Shown here piece after piece: positions 45,796 through 57,500 of a DNA stretch of 64,000 bases. Position 1 is the stretch's first letter; each line of letters starts with the position of its first letter. The notes under the pieces are model-generated. The model did not search any database. It saw only the letters and a list, made by a program, of their open reading frames with translations, and was not told the DNA's origin. The position numbers and the translations under genes were made by a program. Source of the DNA: Seiridium cupressi (lineage: Eukaryota; Ascomycota; Sordariomycetes; Amphisphaeriales; Sporocadaceae); NCBI GenBank assembly GCA_036674765.1, contig JARVKI010000150.1:1-64000 (forward strand). The letters run 5' to 3'.

Positions 45796-47661
45796 ATGTC
45801 GCCATACAACGAGCTTCTTAGCCATGAACTATTCGACGCCAGAGAAGACCACAAGGACTTCCCAGATCCCAACCAAATACGGCGATCATATGACAGAGCA
45901 CGATTAATTTGCCGAAAAGTGGTGGGATAGAACGACCACCTAATCCATCGCTCGTGCTTACTATCAATAGGCATAACCGTCGAAGATGTTGTCGAGCTAC
46001 GACCGAGGTTCTGGGACTTTCATCGCCATCGTAAGTAGTAGTAATTCTGAACATGATCATGGGCTAGTCAGCGCACTAACTATTGACTTAGCCATTGTCG
46101 CTATAGATACAGCCGTGACGACTATCCTCAGCATTCATTGGAACTTGTGCATGGGGACGATCGCATCTTTTGCAACTTCACGGCCAGATCTTGCACCGCT
46201 GCTCCAGAGGCTCAGCAATTTCGATCTTTGTGGCGAGTTCCTCCTAACAGAGGTTGGCCACGGGCTAGATGCCCGGAATTTGGAGACGACGGCAACGCTT
46301 CAGCCAGACGGCTCGTTCGATTTGCATACCCCCACAATGGCTGCCTCCAAGGCCATGCCACCAACCACCCCCTGAGCCGGTGTCACGCGAATTGGTGTGG
46401 TGTTTGCACGACTTATCGTGCATGAGAAGGACCATGGCGTGAAGCTGTCCATTGTCAATCTGGGTAATGAAATTCAGCTCTCCCCAGGAGTCACATCTCG
46501 GGCATTGCCGAAACGAAGTGGCGCTAAAGCCCTTGATCACGCAATCACAACGTTCGACCACGTTCGTCTTGGTCCTGTATCGCTTTTGAGCTCACCAAAT
46601 CTGGCAGTCGACCACCGAGCTGACTTTATGCACCAGATCCACGGAGTTGCAGTCGGGACTCTGTCACTTTCAATCGTCAACATCCCTATGCCTCAGCAAG
46701 CTGCCTTCATTGCCGGCACCTACAGTGCCCGGAGGCATGTATCGGCCAACTCCGGAAGCGGAACCATACCAATCATTCACTTCTCGACGCAATACAGACC
46801 AATCTTGGATGCTTTTGTGAAGACTTGGGCATAAGACGCATTTGCGGAAGAGGCTATAACCATATTCCAGGAGTCTAGACTGAGCCTCGAGACTCGTCAT
46901 GCAGTGGCAGCCTGCTTCAAGGCTACCGTCAGTACAGATATTCAGGCGACATTAGGCGAGCTCGCTGATCGTTGTGGGTGGCAAGGGCTTTTTTTCCTAT
47001 AATAGGATCATTGAAGTAGCGATGACCTTGAAGGGTAATAGTATCGCCGAAGGAGATTACACAGTCTTGTGCATACGTAAGTTTTATGTTATAAGTAATA
47101 TACCAATCGCCAGTTCATGCTAAACTAAAAACGTTAACAGGGTCGGTGTCAGAAGTACTTCTGGGACGTTATAAACTCCCGGAGCCCAAGAACAGGAATT
47201 GTCTATTTGCGAGACACGAGTCAGGGGTTTGGAGAGAGGCTCGGGATTTGATGAAATTACTTGTTGGTAAGCATCACCGCGGAGAGAAATTCAATATCCA
47301 CATGCTGCCACGATGCCGAGAGATTGTCAAAGCTACGGGACACAGGCTGGCCTACGAAGCAGCTGCTGCCAATTACACGATGAAGCCAGAGGCTCTGTCC
47401 CTTTTTGAGTCAGTTTGTGTGAAGACCGACTTGGGCTGGTATTGCCAGTATGAAGGTCTGGATCGCAATGCTTTCCTCATGCGTGATGCGGAGGCCGCTG
47501 CACAAGTTCTTCCACAGCTGCACGCTTTCTTGGGTGCTAGCAAAGAGCTAGAGGTCCCAGTGGCTCCAATTATGTACAAAGAGTCGTGGGACGAGTTTCT
47601 TCGACAACTACCCATATTTAGTGCTAGTCAGGTGGCCACCCCTATGAGAAGTCGACTCTAG
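45796..47661 (+). pseudogene. Acyl-CoA oxidase-like gene, broken by stops and frameshifts
   Basis: The start CCACCATGTCG opens a protein of the acyl-CoA dehydrogenase/oxidase superfamily: FDAREDHKDFP, then RFWDFHRH, IHWNLCMGTIASFAT, CGEFLLTEVGHGLDARNLET, MPPTTP and LDHAITTFDHVRLGPVSLL. These match peroxisomal flavoenzymes of beta-oxidation, which use FAD and O2. Exons are about 45796-45918, 45971-46030, 46107-47076 and 47141-47661. Lesions: TGA at 46373-46375, TAA at 46832-46834, and a frame change at the T7 run 46989-46995, after which the family sequence continues one frame over. The first intron also shows a one-base phase conflict near 45919. No single intact frame remains. Placed between two PKS genes, it could once have supplied or trimmed acyl chains. 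Unless all lesions are sequence errors, it is dead. Confidence 0.85.
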
Positions 47662-48788
47662 AGTTTAGGGGCTATAGAACGGAAGGTCCTAGACTCCAGT
47701 AGCGTACTCAAATCATTGTCAGACTTGTGACATCTCTCTGTGAAGGATCAGATCCATTATTTCTATACTCGAAGACTTGAAACTGAAAAGATTGTTACGT
47801 TCACTGGCAGAATTTCAAGTAATGCTGAGGAAATAGGAACGTTGCTCACTTTTATCACTAGCCAGCACTTCAAGCCCTCGATTAGGTGCAAATAGTAGAC
47901 AGGAGTAGTTGACAGCGCACTTTTCACGTTGATATTGAAAGCTTCAGAACAATTTGTCTTGACGATGGCAAATCAATCACTTAAACAAGTCATCGTAGAA
48001 CTAAGCAGGGACCTATCACGGATAGTGCATAGTAGCACGAAACGCTACCAGAAAAAAAAAGACACGGCTCATGGATGGGTAGGGTTGTTCGATGTAATCC
48101 TACACAAAAAAGGAAGAATCAACTTCCTAGCAGCCGCTAGCCAAATACACACAAAATAGGCCTTGGTCTCCGGGGCGCCTTAGCGCCCTATGCCCACTTT
48201 TACCGCCTAAACCCCACGTCTATCACGTTCCATCCATAACACATACCGTACTTCTGTCAGTGTCACGGTCAGGGGACCTGAATTCTGGTGGTCTGTGCGG
48301 AAGAGTATATAACTAGGTTAGAGCACTAAGGAAGGATAGCTCCCTCAGCGCATCAACAAGCTAAATCCATACCCTTACAGTCACCTTGCCTTAACGAATT
48401 AGAATAATCGGTAAATGTAACTTAATTTTTATTCGGGGGACGAGCTAGTTATTTAAAGGTTAAAATAGTAATCAAATTTCGCCGACAAACACAATTGGAG
48501 AGATCGCAATTGCAAAGAGTAAACTCCCATTTTGAAAAATTTCCACCCCGGCCGCGGAAAAAGATAACGGATGATTGATTGCAGCCTAATGCACAGCTGA
48601 CAGCCGACAGGCGGCTGCCGAAGCTGCAATCTGCGCAGCAGAATCTAAGCCAGCCACACTTGGCCTTGAATGAGGATGACATGCAGTACCTCAGCCTGAT
48701 GCCCTACTCCGCAACCAGTCTTCACCTCATTCCTACACCCGACCTATCATCACGAGTGTCCCCAGGTCTCCGGGATCCATTCACAACG
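47662..48788. other. Non-coding stretch with possible decayed coding fragments
   Basis: Between the two broken genes there are short coding-like pieces (for example a frame around 47740-47890) interrupted by stops, which I could not assign. An AT-rich patch lies near 48400-48480 and a TATA-like GTATATAACT near 48305. Confidence 0.35.
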
Positions 48789-50660
48789 ATGCGCCTGTTA
48801 AACGTGGAAACTTTGCAGCTGAAAACGTTTCTGAGGAACGCGCCAAAGTATGCCATTCTGTCGCATACGTGGGGCAAGGAGGAAATTCTGTTCGAGGACA
48901 TCCAGCGTGGAGACCGACGCTGGATGTCGAAACAGGCTGCTTCCAAGCTCACAGGCTGCTGCTCGAAAGCCAAAACCCATGGGTACGGTCACGTCTGGAT
49001 AGACACATGCTGCATTGACAAAAGCAGCAGCGCTGAGCTTTCCGAGGCCATCAACTCCATGTATAAATGGTACCAAAACTCGGCCGTCTGCTGTGCATAC
49101 CTCGGAGATCTAGCTTCGAAAGTCTCACTTCCCAAGCTTGCGGAATGTCTTTGGTTTACGCGTGGCTGGACGCTGCAGGAACTCATCGCGCCGAATGACG
49201 TGAGATTCTACGGGCGAGATTGGTCATTTTTTTAGTGACCGCTTCGCGATGGCGACTCGCTTAGCTGAGATCACAGGGATTCCAGAGACTGTGTTGAGGA
49301 AACGACATCGGCCACATCCACAGCAGGGTGGACCACAAACATGATGGGCTTAGAAGGTGTAGTGCATGTAGTTGCCCTTCCGAGTATAACCTTGGACAAT
49401 TAAGTATCGCACAACGTATGTCATGGGCTTCTGCTAGGAGAACCACACGGGAAGAAGATTCAGCCTACTGCCTTTTCGGACTCTTCGACATAAACATGCC
49501 TCTTCTATATGGCGAAGGCGGAACCAAGGCCTTTCGTCGCCTTCTCATGGAAATCATCAAAGAGGGTGATGACCAATCCGTCTTGGCCCACGCAGAGCGT
49601 GGTCCTGGCACTCTAGCAAAAAGCACAGCGTCATACCAATTCCAAACATACTTCGCACATGGAGAGTAGTCAATGATGGAGAATCTCAGGGGCGCACAAC
49701 TCGCTTTGTAGATGGCCAGGTCATTGTCGATATTCTGGTCTGTCCCGTTTCATCCGTGTACGCTGACGGATATTCTAGCTGGGCTTTTCAAGAAGACGAC
49801 AAATGCCGAGTATACCTGGGTATCCTAGACTTTTCAATCAGGGGTAAACCGCTTACGAGGCCTGCGTTACTCCTACTCAAGGTGGGAGAGTGCCAATTCA
49901 CTACGATATCTTGTGATATCTATTATTTCCTTGGTAGTAGGGGATCACCCAGTTTTGCGACAAAGTTCCCCGAAAAATATAAAATGATCTCTGATGGTTT
50001 TATTTCAGGTATGTAAAGTGGGAAATGGTAGAGAAGCGTACTGACAGAATATTATACAGTGGTTTACTGCGACCCACAGCATGTTCGGCTTATGAGAATC
50101 CGGATATCCGATAGCGCTGCCATGAACACGCTCGAGCCTAAAGACTTGCTACTCCATATCAAACTCCCAGCTCAGCGATATGGGTATACTGTTGAGGACA
50201 GCAGCCCTGACATGATTGATGATCGTGTGGTTGGCACTGGCCCCATAATTCCAGCCTGGGGAGCTGTAATGTTACACAGCAAAGACCATCCGGGCTTTAT
50301 CATCTTGTTCAAGTCAGCTTCTCGTGATCCGAGGTGTTTACTGGCGCCATTCACTGGCTGGGACACGAAATCTAGCCAAGCGACGAGCAATGCCGCTCAT
50401 CACTACATGACGAAATTTCGCCTTCGAGAGTATTACGATAAAATCGAGACGTTGAACAAAGAAGCAAAAATACGGATTGGACTGTTCTGAGTGGGACCGA
50501 CAAGCTGAGGGTCACAGCAAGAATCAACTCTCAAGAATTCGTTGGAAGAACGATTTGCGAGCTCAACATCAATATCGAACGTATTTTTAACGCAGAATAT
50601 CAGACGGGTTTACAAGCACATAGCAAGTGTATTACCGTGGAAAGTGTTGTTCCCGCATGA
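48789..50660 (+). pseudogene. HET-domain (heterokaryon incompatibility) gene, frameshifted
   Basis: The frame opens with MRLLNVETLQLKTF and shows the classic HET order: YAILSHTWG, VWIDTCCIDKSSSAELSEAINSMY, CAYLGDL, WFTRGWTLQELIAP, QRMSWASARRTTREEDSAYCLFGLF, then MPLLYGEG. HET proteins trigger cell death on nonself recognition. The frame changes at the T7 run 49227-49233 (a stop follows at once, while RFAMATRLAEITGIPE continues one frame over). It changes again between about 49285 and 49345, near 49610-49630, and near A5 at 50465. The last portion resumes in the new frame to a TGA at 50658. An intron with a GTATGT donor near 50010 and a TATACAG acceptor near 50060 still looks intact. Four frame changes make a functional product unlikely unless the sequence has indel errors. 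Confidence 0.82.
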
Positions 50661-51586
50661 GGAAACTTTTAGGTTTTGCTCATGCATAACGAAGTATCCA
50701 AAGTTCTTGTGCTCCCATTCTCTTCCTCCTTTTCTCCCTTTATGGCGGTAACATGTATCATCTATTCGTATGTCATTCTTATATATATACTAGCGTACTA
50801 AAGATATTTATTCACTGGAAGTGACTACCTGATTTCCATAACCCGTAAAAGTTCTTTTGCAAAGAGAATCGCCACCCCGTTATACCACAAATTTGATATT
50901 ATATAATAATAAAAATAATATTAATGTATGGTATAACGTGACGGTAATAAAGAAATCCTTATGAATTTTGGCAGTGCTAAGCTCGAAGTCTTGCAACATG
51001 TCCACTGTGGCACGATAAGGGTCTGCTAACTAATTCCGGCGCTCGGGGTTAATATATATTTTAATAATCCTTATATATATAAAAGAGTTTATAATAATTA
51101 TTACAAATGCAGGATGCCGACTTGCATGCCAGTTACCGAGTATAAATTTTCAGGTTATCGCTAATAATTGTTTGATTCACTGGAAAATCCAGGATAGAGG
51201 AGTTTAACATCGGAGCACTAAGAATTTTGCTATCTGATTTAATTATTTGGTCAAGGCCCAAGAAACTTTGGTTGAGAAGCTCGTGTAAGATATTCTGTTA
51301 CTCGTCCGATTGCACAGTTAATAGCTCTATCCGAGGAACTAACAGTCATTTTACTTGCTTGTCAATCCAAGGGATCAGTCACGGTTTCAATACATGCATT
51401 AAACACATTCGTATTAGGGGCAGAATGGATCATCACCTGTCTTGTGGCCTTACACTAAGAAATACATATACAAGGAGATCGTTGTTGCCTGTGATATGAA
51501 GGCTAATAATAGTACCAAAACACAAGAAAAAGATAAAACAGTCTCAAGTTACAATAAAAAGAAAAGTGCACATTCGCTGTTCCCAG
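50661..51586. repeat. AT-rich spacer between HET relic and PKS2 3' end
   Basis: No coding region is present. AT-rich, TpA-rich strings at about 50885-50945 and 51045-51100 look like small RIP-affected or microsatellite pieces. Confidence 0.45.
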
Positions 51587-54500
51587 TCATTTATCGTCCT
51601 TGCCGATATCCTCCGTCGCCGAAAAGTCGGACTCAGACGTGGATTTGGTACCAAAACCAGACTCACTCTGCGCCGACTCCAGGCTTGGGTCCGATTCTGT
51701 CTCACTATCACCGTTAGGAGCATTCTCTTCATTCTCACTGTCGGTCGTTGACTCGTCCGCCTTCCCCAACTGGACCTTGGGGATCAGTTCAGGCGAGAGT
51801 CGAGACAGGGCATCCTCGATCATGTCTTCGACGGTAGCACCGCCCAGGAGCTTGAGAACGGGCAAGTCAAGGTCGAGTTCGCGCGTAAACCAGGTGCGCA
51901 TGTCGACGGCCACCAGAGAGTCGATGCCCAGCTCGATCAGTGAGGTACTGGGCGAGATTCTGTTGTCCTCGGGCCGCATACCCAAGAGCTTATAGAGGTT
52001 GCCCACAAGGCCGGCTGTTTCGTGTTAGAATTGACCCTCAAGACAATGGGATATGTAGGAACTCACCGAGAAGCACGCTGCTCACACCCTGCATAGTCGT
52101 CTGCTCTTTGAGCTGCGCTCGGACAGACACCACGGCGCCATCGCCTCCTGCAACCGCGCGCCTTATTCTCTTGAAATACGAGAACCGAGGCACATCGAGC
52201 CATGGTGGCGGGTTCTCGGCGTCAGGATCGCCAGGGCGGACTGCCGACGAAATCTCCCAGATAGGGCTGCCTGAGCCGGGTTTGCCGGCCAAGACCGCCT
52301 CAGCAAAGAAATGCAGGTAGTCCCACTCGGAGATGTTGGAATAACCCATTTTCTCAAGTCGGTCCATCATGCCGGCTTGGCGGCGGGTGATGTAACCGAT
52401 GCCGTAGATCCCGGCCATGTTGAGCACGGACCCGGCGAGCCCGCGCTTCCGCCGGCCTTCGACCACACTCACCATGAAACCGTTAGCAGCGGCGTAACTA
52501 GCCTGTCCAATGTTCCCAGTGGAGTAGGCTAGGGACGAGAACACGATAAAGAAGTCGAGCTGATCGCGGTGCTGGAACAGTGCGTCGAGGTAGCGTGTAC
52601 CGTCCACCTTGGGGCGCAAGGTACCTTCGAAGTCAGCGTGTGATTGCTTAGCCATAAGTTCGTCGTTGAGCACCATGGCGCCGTTGCAGACACCGACAAT
52701 TGGCGGGAAAGATGCTGCGATGGCCTGGTAGGTTTTTTGAACAGAGGCTTCATCTGTGATGTCCCTGTGCGACGCAGCGAGTCAGTAAAGGGATCAGGGA
52801 AATTTCATGTGGGTAGTACTTACATGGCATGCAATGTGATGCTGGCTCCTGCGGCCTTCATTGCCTCGAGCCACTTCTCATCGACCTTGGGGTTTCGTGA
52901 TGACATTACGACGTATCTAGCGCCTCGCTGCACCATCCATCGTGTCAGCGTTAGTCCCAAATCTCCGGTCAATCCCGCCAGCCAGTATGTCTTGTCTGAG
53001 CGGAATCGAACTTCGTCCTCGGTCGGTGACAGCTTGACCGATGCCGTTTTCTGCGCTGTCCAGTTTACTACTACAAGCGACGAATCCTCTGGGTTGTGCC
53101 GATACCCGGGGATGTCTGCTAGGCTCAACCCTCGTACGTGCTCCATCATGTCTTGACCCGAGTATTGATTGAAGAAGCTTCGGCACTGCTGTAGAAGATG
53201 TAACGCCACCTCCGGGTTGGCTTGAGGCTGCACGTATGCATTTTCACCGGAATAGCTAGCGAGCTGCAGATGTCTGACATTCGGAGGAAGTTGCTCCTCG
53301 ATACGTGCGCCAGTGCGTGCCGAATCTTGAGCGCTTGGGAAATAAAAGAAAGTAGACAGGTTGCGCGGCAAGAGTTCCCATATCGTCCGTCTATGAGCTG
53401 AGGGGTGGATGTAGTGCAGCTGTCCATCTTCATTCTTGCGCGACTTGGACGCTGTAGACAAGCGGAGAGGGGCGTGCAGGTCTATGGCGAGCTTCTTCAA
53501 CGCTGCCGTAGCGACTCGAGTGGGCTCATGGACGAGGAGAGAGGTTCCTCTGGAGCTGTGGGACAGGATAAAGTTGCTAAGAACCATATTTGCTGATGCC
53601 ACAAGGAACTTCATGTCGTTCTGGTCGGCCACATCAATAGGGAGGACCCAATCCATGGGAACTGTCACCTTGGACTGTAAAGTCTCGGAGAAGGCAAGAA
53701 CCTTGTCCTGGCCGGGAGTAGTCCTGCCGACAATGAGGTACAGCGATCCGACAGAGGGTACCTCCTTGGCCGTCATTGAGGAACAGTGGACCAATATGTC
53801 CACCCTATCGTCTCGTTTCGTAACAACCCATTCTGGGGTCTTGACCTCCAAGAACTCGCACCCGCTTGATGTAACGGCAGCAGCGACGGTGGAGCTGTCC
53901 AGCGGCTTCTCAGTACGGATCGTTCTGCGCACAGAATTGTACCGGGCGTCCAATGACCGAGAAGGCACACATCTCGGAATCATGAACTGACCGTCGACGA
54001 CCCTGATTTCTCTCTCTAGCACCCAAGTCGGCGAATAGGGTTGCATAAAGCTCTTCCACGCGCTCGAGATCTGCATCCTCAACAGTATCTCCGCGATACA
54101 CGACGGGTCTATCGTGGCACCCGTCTCAAAATCGACAAGTTGGAAGCGCAAATTAGACTTCTCATGCACCAGGCAGCGCGCCACTCCAAACATCATGTTA
54201 CTGTACGGGTTGTCGCCCGCCACTCCCTTGGTCAGCCAAAGAATGTTGATGGACTTCTCTGTCAGTAGCTGCATGGCAGCCCAGCGCTCAGGAGTAAAGG
54301 GGTTGAAAGCCGATATGTCCAGCTCCATGAAGCTTAGTACAACCTGCTTAGGACCGAAATGGCTTTCGCGCAGATCTTCAAGCCGGTCGACAACTTGGCA
54401 TACAGCTTCAGAGGTAAAAAATGGCTTCAGTGCAGCCAGTACGTCACCTTGAAGCTGGTGGGTAAGTTCGGTCTGGCCTGCGAGAACAAGCAGCTTGGGC

Positions 54501-57500
54501 AGCTGGATGAGCTCAGTGTTTTCGGAGACCAGTGGTTGTCGGATCAAATTCATCTGCACATCGACAGCCTGGCTTAGCATCAGACTAAGCGGTATCGAAA
54601 AAATACCAGTCTCCGGCGTTGCTGTGTCGATACCTGAGAAACCAGTCTGCTTCAGGAGGATATTCCAGTCGTCCTGCGAAAGCAGGGAGCCGACTATACG
54701 CCCGTCCTTCCCACCTTCCCACCAGTCAGGCGAGCTTCCAAGGGTAAATGTCTCCCTCACAGGCCTTGTATCAGTGAAATCGAGGAGGAGCAGGTGTCCA
54801 CCGGGTTTGAGCAACTTTCGAATAGTAACTAGTGCCTTCTCGGGATCCTTGGTCGCGTGCAGCGCGCCAGAGGCGATGACAAGGTCATAGCCCTGCTCGA
54901 CCAGGCCCTGAGTCGTGGCATCGTCCTCAACATCAAAGGTTTTATATATAAACTTGTCAGACTGGTCGCGGTAGATTTCTTGGCGTCAGGAAAGTAAGAC
55001 GATGAAATATCAGTATACGTGTAGGAACTGAAGTTGTCACTGATGCGGGACATGATTGCCTCTGTAGTGGAACCTGTTCCAGCGCCTGTGGGGTATCTTT
55101 GTTAGTGAACTCATCGCTACTAATGATCGGCAGGCGTTGGTAAGCAGCACATACCTATTTTGAGGATCTCCATCTGTCTTGACTTCTGCACTAGCTGTTG
55201 CACCAACTCACCAAGGTAGGCGGTGAACTGGGGGACGCCAAAGGTCTTTTCATAGACACGTCGCAACACATGTTCTTCGCCGCTGAATATCTCCGAGAAC
55301 GAGATTTGGCCACGTACAAACGGTATCAGGCTCTTTCCCCAAGTCATAAGATAGCGAAATTGCTCGTGCTTCTCGGCAAATCTGAACGACACAATATCAG
55401 TAACATGCTCAGGGTCTCCATACTTATGACGCGAAATGCTGAGAGGAAGGACCAACTCACAGCTCCATCAAACTTTCCATCTCCTCAGGAGTATCGTTCA
55501 GATATTCTTTTTGCAGAGTCGCATGCGTTCCTGATGCCACCTGCTCAACGACAGAAGCGGCCCAGCTGAGATATTTCTGCGAGTGAGACTCGAGTGTCTC
55601 CCACTCCTTGACCGGTACAGCGCCGACTAGTTGCTTTATATAAAAGCAACATGACCTTTCGATGAATGATGACACCCCTAACAGCTGGGGCGCCTTCTCC
55701 CAGAACTTCGAAAAATGCCGCGCTGCATCGGGCTTCTCAGCATCCCAGACAGTCTCTGAGATCTTTTGTATATCATCCTTGGCCGTAATCTGCGTTACGG
55801 AAGTGACGTGCAATCTTTCAATTTGCAACACGGCACTGCCATCAGCGTTAAACACATCCACGTCGCCGGAGACGTTATGCGTTGAAGGGCCGACACCTAC
55901 ACCGGCATCGAAGGACAGATCGGCACTAAGGCACGCTGTCTTCTGGCTTGCAAACGGATTGACTCGGATCGAGTGGATCACCATCGGTACCATGAGTGTC
56001 CAGAGCTGGCCATCACCGGGGGCTCCGAGCGCACCAAAGATTCCCTGGAAGGCAACGTCCAGTGGTGCTGGGTGCAGGATCAAGTTCGGCTGATAGTCAG
56101 GCTCATCAGACTTTACGTGAATGACCCCAGAGCATACTTGGGTAGAGCGCCGCAAGGTTGTTATTCCCTCGAACATGTGGCTGTAGTGATACCCTAGCTT
56201 CGCCAGGGCATTGTAAAAAACTTCGTGGTCCACGTCCGTCATCTTCTGCTCTCCCGGAGGGTTAGATCTAGGCGGTAGTGTGTCAGGTGCACCAGGGCCA
56301 AGATGCAGGATAATGGTCGCAGTTGATGCCGTGCTGAGGGGCGCGTCCTTCGACGGGCACGTCTCGCAGAGGAAGTCGCACTGCACGAGCCCAGCCGCGT
56401 CGTGGCGTTGAATGTTGGACAGGGTCACGACTGACTCAACGCCGAAAACCTCATCCTGGAAGCTTACAGCACGACGAATCGTAAGGTCCTGCAGCTCTAT
56501 CAGAGATATATCGTTCTCTTGGGTGCCATTTTCAATCAGCGCCTTGCAGGCCTCGATAGCCATAACTGCAAAGCCAGCACCGGGAAAGATTATTTGTCCT
56601 TGAATTTGATGTCCCTTTACCCAGGGAAGCTCACTCGGCTTGAGGAAATTGCGCCAACGGATTTCCGATGAGCCGACTTCGAGTCGCGTTCCTAGCAGCT
56701 CATGGTGGGAGTGGGGGCGCATGCGCAGTGCTCGCGATATGCGTGACTCAGCCCAGTGGGTTTGGCTGTGGTCCCAGGCGTATCCTGGCGCCTCCTTGAG
56801 AAGCAATGGCCTATCCCCTGATGGTTCACCGCAGAACATTAAATCAATCTTTCCCAGGTCCACAGCTGAGGCGCCGACATTAGCCCAGACGGCTCCCAGG
56901 GATTCCGAGAAAGCCTCAACATCATGGAGCCTCTGGAGAGAACAGCTGAGTAAGGCACAGCCGTAGAGGTCTTTTCTTCGATGACTAGGCTCGCCGGTCC
57001 TTTCAAGGCAGCGTGAGCCCCGACTTCCAACACAAGCGCATGCGCACCGACAGTCTCAAGCGCCGACTCTAAGGCTTGCGAGAATAGCACGGGCTGCAGG
57101 AGATTGTCACGCCAGTAAGACCCTCGCAACTGCCCCTCCATCTCACTCGTCACTTCCACGCCGCCGAGTACAGAGGAAAACCAGTGGCACGACTCTCGGC
57201 GCTGTGCCACCTCGACAGTTGCCCGCGCCATTGCGTCCATATACGGTTGTGCACAGGGCTCCATGTGGTGGGAATGGTATGCGGTATCAACCATGAGTTT
57301 CCGTACGAACTTGCCCTCATCCTCAAAGATAAACTGAGCCCTCTCTATGGCCTTCTGGTCACCTGAAAGAGTCACGCTCGCAGAGGAATTCTGTGCAGCA
57401 ACATTGAACCGACCATAGCGCGCCATAGTTGGTAGCTCGCAAAGCTCGGTTGCATCCGCCCCTGAGGTGCCGGCCGCGAGCATCGAGCCATTTGAGTCAC

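Noticed and set aside
47929..48159. Plus-strand 76-codon ORF between the two relics
   Set aside because: Lys-rich, low-complexity frame with no family signal; it could be a decayed fragment but cannot be supported.
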